Shown here one piece after another: positions 8,253 through 11,528 of a stretch of DNA of 11,528 nt; positions within the stretch are counted from its first letter, which is position 1, and each line of letters opens with the position of its first letter. The DNA lies in contig CANTHI010000057.1 in assembly GCA_947653505.1 (NCBI GenBank), positions 1 to 11,528 on the forward strand, written 5' to 3'. The notes below the pieces were generated by a model, which made no database searches, had not been told where the DNA came from, and saw only the letters and a program-made list of their open reading frames with translations. Source of the DNA: an uncultured Eubacterium sp. Lineage in GTDB: Bacteria; Bacillota_A; Clostridia; Lachnospirales; Lachnospiraceae. A program made the position numbers and the translations under genes.

Positions 8253-9749
8253 TTAGTTTTTGTTTGCCATAAACTCGTCGACCTGCTTTTGCGCTTCATC
8301 TAAGATATCCTGGAATCCTGCCGCCATCAGCTCTTCTTTAATTTTCGGTACACAGACTGCCGGATCCTGCACGCCTGTCATAACCTCGCTCTTATAGCGC
8401 AGCCAGATTTCACTGCAGTTTGCAAGCTGATCGTAGATCGATGAGGTATCAAATGTAAATCCAAGCATGACAGAAGCTACCGCACCATCTGTCAGCTCTT
8501 TAATCTCATCAAACTGTCCATATTCGTCGGTATCTTCCTGCGTTACCGTAAAGTAGCAGCCGTTGGTATAACCTGCCATAGCCCAGTTTGCGTCCGTATT
8601 TTTGTGTACCTTGCCGTCTTCGGTATATTCAAAGTTCACGCCTTCTTCACCATAGTAGAACATATCGCGCAGCTTTGTATCGGTATTGACAAGATTTAAC
8701 AGCTGCAGGCATTTCTCAGGATATTTGCTGTTGGTAGATACCATATTGATCGACCCGCGTACTGTATCGTTGGAAAGGATGGAATCTCCTACTTTTGTTA
8801 CTACGACATCTTTGCCCATCTGCGGTCCCCATGAAGTATAAGCAGCTGACTCCCAGCCCTGTCCGATTCTCCACATATTGTAGGCACGTGCCTCAGATAA
8901 AGTCGCAGCATCCGGATTGATCAGCCCTTTCTTGTTCCAGTCGTAAACCGTCTGGAGCTGTTTGTAAATATCCGGCTCTTCCAGCGTAAAGCACACTCTT
9001 GCATCTTTATCATCGTATCTGACTCCAAGAATCTGTGTACCTGCCCCGAGCTGGTCATACGCGTCGAAAATAAAGTAAATTCCATCATTTTTGGAGTAGA
9101 ACGGATAATCGTTCTTATCTGCCTTGAGCTTTTCAAACACCGGCGTCAGGGAATCCAGCTCTGTCAGACTGGCAATATCCAGATTATATTCTTCTACCAG
9201 TTCTTTGTCCCAGATCGCATAATTGGAAACCGCAATATCCTTATATGTCGGCACCCCATAAATGCGGTCGTTGACTTTCACCGCTGTCCAGCATTCCTCC
9301 GGCATCATCTCATTTAGCTCCTTCATATTCGCTTCGATGAGATCCGTAATGTCGCAGTATGCGCCCAGATTAATGTCAGAAATATAATTGCCACCATGTC
9401 CAAAGATAATGTCATACGGTTCATTCGTGCTGACAATAATATTTCTGCGGCTGTCCCAGTCTGCCCAGCTTACGATCTCCATCTCCAGTCTTACACCGAC
9501 CTTATCTTTGATATAGTCATTGACCTTTGTAATCCAGCTGTCATAATTATCCGGCATTCCATTTCCGATAATGACCCATTTCAGATCCACAATTTCCCCG
9601 CTATCCGCAGAACCATCTGCCTGTGCATCCTTTCCACTGTCCGCAGCCGTCTGCTGCTTTCCGCCGTCTGAACTGCCCCCGCAGCCAGCCAGTGCGCCGA
9701 TTGTCATAAGTCCTGCCAGACCTGCTGCCAGTAATCTTTTTGCCTTCAT
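8253..9749 (-). CDS. Extracellular solute-binding lipoprotein of a sugar ABC importer (LplA-like, DUF3502-type C-terminus)
   Basis: This is the substrate-capturing part of the importer, tethered to the outer membrane face. From ATG 9749 it has 498 residues. Residues 1-23 are a lipoprotein signal peptide with the lipobox LAGC (Cys23), followed by a Gly/Ser/Asp-rich linker. The binding-protein fold follows (VDLKWVIIGNG, PYDIIFGHGG, IYGVPTYKD). The C-terminal 90 residues, with LGFTFD at 429-434 and the KEELMAAGFQDILDEAQKQ helix, match the DUF3502 region common in LplA-like proteins. I start at the second ATG, because GGAGG (9758-9762) is 8 nt before it but only 2 nt before the ATG at 9755. Its place between two permease genes and three glycan-processing enzymes suggests it binds an N-glycan oligosaccharide released by the GH85 enzyme. 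That ligand is inference. Confidence 0.93.
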   Translation of the reverse strand: MKAKRLLAAGLAGLMTIGALAGCGGSSDGGKQQTAADSGKDAQADGSADSGEIVDLKWVIIGNGMPDNYDSWITKVNDYIKDKVGVRLEMEIVSWADWDSRRNIIVSTNEPYDIIFGHGGNYISDINLGAYCDITDLIEANMKELNEMMPEECWTAVKVNDRIYGVPTYKDIAVSNYAIWDKELVEEYNLDIASLTELDSLTPVFEKLKADKNDYPFYSKNDGIYFIFDAYDQLGAGTQILGVRYDDKDARVCFTLEEPDIYKQLQTVYDWNKKGLINPDAATLSEARAYNMWRIGQGWESAAYTSWGPQMGKDVVVTKVGDSILSNDTVRGSINMVSTNSKYPEKCLQLLNLVNTDTKLRDMFYYGEEGVNFEYTEDGKVHKNTDANWAMAGYTNGCYFTVTQEDTDEYGQFDEIKELTDGAVASVMLGFTFDTSSIYDQLANCSEIWLRYKSEVMTGVQDPAVCVPKIKEELMAAGFQDILDEAQKQVDEFMANKN

Positions 9750-9757
9750 ATTCATTT

Positions 9758-9762
9758 CCTCC
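9758..9762 (-). promoter_or_regulatory. Ribosome binding site deciding the solute-binding protein start
   Basis: GGAGG (minus strand) within a longer AAGGGAGGAA. It is 8 nt from ATG 9749 and only 2 nt from ATG 9755, so translation most likely begins at 9749. Confidence 0.75.
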
Positions 9763-9777
9763 CTTATATTTTGATTT

Positions 9778-10704
9778 TTATTCTTTTACGGAACCGATCG
9801 TCAGACCAGAAATAAAGTATTTCTGGAAAAACGGATACGTCAGCGCGATCGGCACAATAATTACAATTGCGATCGCCATACGTACACTTTCTGTCGGCAT
9901 CGATGCCCTGTACTGCTGCATACTCAGCCCGCCGTAAGGATTGTTTGCCATATATTCAATGCCTTTTTGTACATTGTTCAGCAGGGACTGCAGCGTCTGC
10001 AGCCGTTTATCATCCAGATACAGGGAAGCCTGAAACCAGTCATTCCAGTATCCAAACGCAGCAAACATTCCAATCGTCGCCATCACCGGCTTGGATATCG
10101 GCAGCACGATCTGCGCCCAGATGCGGAACTGTCCGGCACCGTCGATCTTTGCCGACTCCACAATCGCATCCGGCACTGTCGTACGGAAAAACGTCCGGCA
10201 GATCGTAACGCTGAACGAGGAACACGCCAGCGGGAAGATCAGCGCCCAGATCGTATCACGCAGCCCCAGTATGTTATTTACCACTACATAGCTGGAAAGC
10301 ATACCGCCGTTAAAAATCATCGGTATAAAAATAATCCATTTGTAAATCCCGTTCAGCTTAAAGCTTCTTCTGGAAATGACATATCCCATCGTCGTAGTCA
10401 GCGCAATTGTGATCACCGTACCTATCACAGTCACAATCACAGACATAAATACCGCACGGAAAATCATCGCCCGTTCATTCCATAAAAACTGATAGGCAGC
10501 CGCCGATAATTCCGGCGGAATAATCTGGTACCCGCCAGACCGGAGCGCCTCTTCACTCGTAATCGATATGGAAAAGACGAACAGCAGCGGAAAGATGCAG
10601 GTCAGTCCCAAAATCAGGAATATGACATTGAACAGCACATTGGTAGACGGTTTAATCTGATTCGTCGAGGATGAGCGCTCCAGATCCTTATTCTTTTTTC
10701 TCAC
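9778..10704 (-). CDS. Carbohydrate ABC transporter permease (LplC/YtcP-like)
   Basis: One of the two membrane subunits forming the import channel. Read from GTG 10704 it has 308 residues, normal for this family, with about six membrane segments. The first is around residues 23-47 (VLFNVIFLILGLTCIFPLLF) and the last near the C-terminus (MAIAIVIIVPIALTYPF). The cytoplasmic loop ESAKIDGAGQFRIWAQIVLP (about 183-202) is the EAA motif that contacts the ATPase. The ending FQKYFISGLTIGSVKE is typical of the YtcP/LplC group. An ATG at 10734 is in frame but has no convincing ribosome binding site, whereas AGGAGG precedes the GTG by 8 nt. It follows permease 1 by 45 bp and precedes the binding protein gene by 28 bp. 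No ATPase gene is nearby; importers of this group often share an MsmK-type ATPase encoded elsewhere. Confidence 0.93.
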   Translation of the reverse strand: MRKKNKDLERSSSTNQIKPSTNVLFNVIFLILGLTCIFPLLFVFSISITSEEALRSGGYQIIPPELSAAAYQFLWNERAMIFRAVFMSVIVTVIGTVITIALTTTMGYVISRRSFKLNGIYKWIIFIPMIFNGGMLSSYVVVNNILGLRDTIWALIFPLACSSFSVTICRTFFRTTVPDAIVESAKIDGAGQFRIWAQIVLPISKPVMATIGMFAAFGYWNDWFQASLYLDDKRLQTLQSLLNNVQKGIEYMANNPYGGLSMQQYRASMPTESVRMAIAIVIIVPIALTYPFFQKYFISGLTIGSVKE

Positions 10705-10712
10705 TTTGTACA

Positions 10713-10717
10713 CCTCC
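10713..10717 (-). promoter_or_regulatory. Ribosome binding site deciding the GTG start of permease 2
   Basis: GGAGG within CAGGAGGTG on the minus strand, 8 nt before GTG 10704. It lies inside the longer reading from ATG 10734, which argues that the GTG is the true start. Confidence 0.75.
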
Positions 10718-10749
10718 TGAATAAAATCACGCATTCAAATGAACTTCAT

Positions 10750-11490
10750 TTAAATCAGACTGTTTTCCTCATCAATCTTGCGGACTACCCAGTTCGCCAG
10801 CAGAATCGTAGCACAACTGCAGATCGCCTGGAAAAAGGATGCCGCAGCGGTCCGTCCGATCGGCGTCGCCGGTGACTTGATCGCCTGATAGATATACGTA
10901 TCAAAGGTAGACACAGTCGTATACAGGGACTGCGGAATCCCTCCTGTCACCTGATAGAACAGCCCAAAATCCGAGTTAAAGATCTTGCCGCAGTCTAAGA
11001 TCAGCATCATAATAAATACCGGCTTAATCGAAGGAAGCGTAATATGTACCGTCTGCTGCCATTTCGTCGCTCCGTCCATCACTGCCGCTTCATACAGAGA
11101 CTGGTCAATCCCCGTAATGCTCGCAAGGTAAAGCACCATACCATAGCCCATGCCCTTCAACGTATTCAGCAATACGAGAATAAACGGCCAGTATTTCGCT
11201 TCCTGATACCACATCACCGGATCCATACCCATTGTCCTGAGGATTCCGTTCAGATAGCCTCTTTCCGGCGTCAGAATCGCATACACGAAATAGGTAACTA
11301 CTACCCATGACATAAAATACGGCAGGAACATCATGGTCTGATAGACCTTCGACCCACTCTTGTTGCGCATGTTGCTTAACATCAGGGCGCCTCCGACCGC
11401 TACACTGGCACTGATGATAATAAACGCGATGTTGTAAAGAATCGTGTTTCTCAGCAGCATGGAAAACGCATTTGACGAGGAACTTATCAT
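10750..11490 (-). CDS. Carbohydrate ABC transporter permease (LplB-like), N-terminus missing
   Basis: Partner permease of the importer. From the first available ATG (11490), 246 residues are readable. LplB-like proteins usually have about 290-320, so roughly 50-75 N-terminal residues, including the first membrane segment, are absent. The readable part begins SSSNAFSMLLRNT, which in relatives follows the first periplasmic region. It then runs through about five membrane segments and the EAA loop YEAAVMDGATKWQQTVHITLP (133-153). An in-frame TAA (11494-11496) sits just two codons before this ATG, and no ribosome binding site precedes it. None of the three minus-strand frames in the last 38 bases looks like the missing N-terminus. 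The gene is therefore broken, rearranged, or cut by an assembly end at the window edge. The rest of the sequence shows no decay. Confidence 0.85.
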   Translation of the reverse strand: MISSSSNAFSMLLRNTILYNIAFIIISASVAVGGALMLSNMRNKSGSKVYQTMMFLPYFMSWVVVTYFVYAILTPERGYLNGILRTMGMDPVMWYQEAKYWPFILVLLNTLKGMGYGMVLYLASITGIDQSLYEAAVMDGATKWQQTVHITLPSIKPVFIMMLILDCGKIFNSDFGLFYQVTGGIPQSLYTTVSTFDTYIYQAIKSPATPIGRTAAASFFQAICSCATILLANWVVRKIDEENSLI

Positions 11491-11501
11491 TGATTATAAT
11501 A

Positions 11502-11528
11502 GCAGACAGGTATTTTTAGGCAGACAGG
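11502..11528. repeat. 9-bp direct repeat at the right edge, before the truncated permease
   Basis: GCAGACAGG occurs at 11502-11510 and 11520-11528, an 18-bp period, with AT-rich DNA between. It lies where the permease N-terminal coding sequence should be. The core CAGACAGG is also the core of the inverted repeat flanking the GH85 promoter. It may be a binding site pair, the edge of an inserted element, or an assembly artefact. Confidence 0.6.

Noticed and set aside
11493..11498. TATAAT on the minus strand just before the truncated permease
   Set aside because: The matching -35 position reads GCCTAA, a poor match, and the box lies where coding sequence is expected; AT-rich chance match is more likely.

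Overview
All recognisable genes lie on the minus strand, so the cluster reads from high to low coordinates. Strong AGGAGG-type ribosome binding sites, moderate GC, lipoprotein signal peptides and an LplB/LplC/LplA-type sugar importer with no ATPase gene in view all suggest a Gram-positive gut or host-associated Firmicute, most likely of the Lachnospiraceae/Clostridia type. That taxonomic call is inference.

Layout in transcription order: a sugar ABC permease missing its N-terminus at the right edge (10750-11490); a second permease (9778-10704); a lipoprotein solute-binding protein with a DUF3502-like C-terminus (8253-9749); a GH130 mannoside phosphorylase (7233-8213); a large GH42/GH164-like protein of uncertain specificity (5030-7216); and a cytoplasmic GH38 alpha-mannosidase of the Ams1 type (1886-4972). 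These are tightly spaced and look like one operon. A 276-bp intergenic region with its own probable promoter follows. The last gene (1-1609, running off the left edge) is a lipoprotein GH85 endo-beta-N-acetylglucosaminidase.

Together the genes describe host N-glycan use. The surface GH85 enzyme would cut between the two core GlcNAc residues of N-glycoproteins. The ABC importer would take up the freed glycan bearing one reducing-end GlcNAc. GH38 would strip the alpha-mannoses in the cytoplasm, and GH130 would phosphorolyse the remaining Man-beta-1,4-GlcNAc to mannose-1-phosphate and GlcNAc. The GH42-like protein has no assigned step. The ATPase, any regulator and the downstream mannose and GlcNAc enzymes are not in the window.

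The points most worth a second look are a promoter for the GH85 gene flanked by a perfect 12-bp inverted repeat (a looping operator pair or an invertible promoter), the broken start of the first permease next to a 9-bp direct repeat, and the GH42-like protein, where I cannot find the usual catalytic glutamates.
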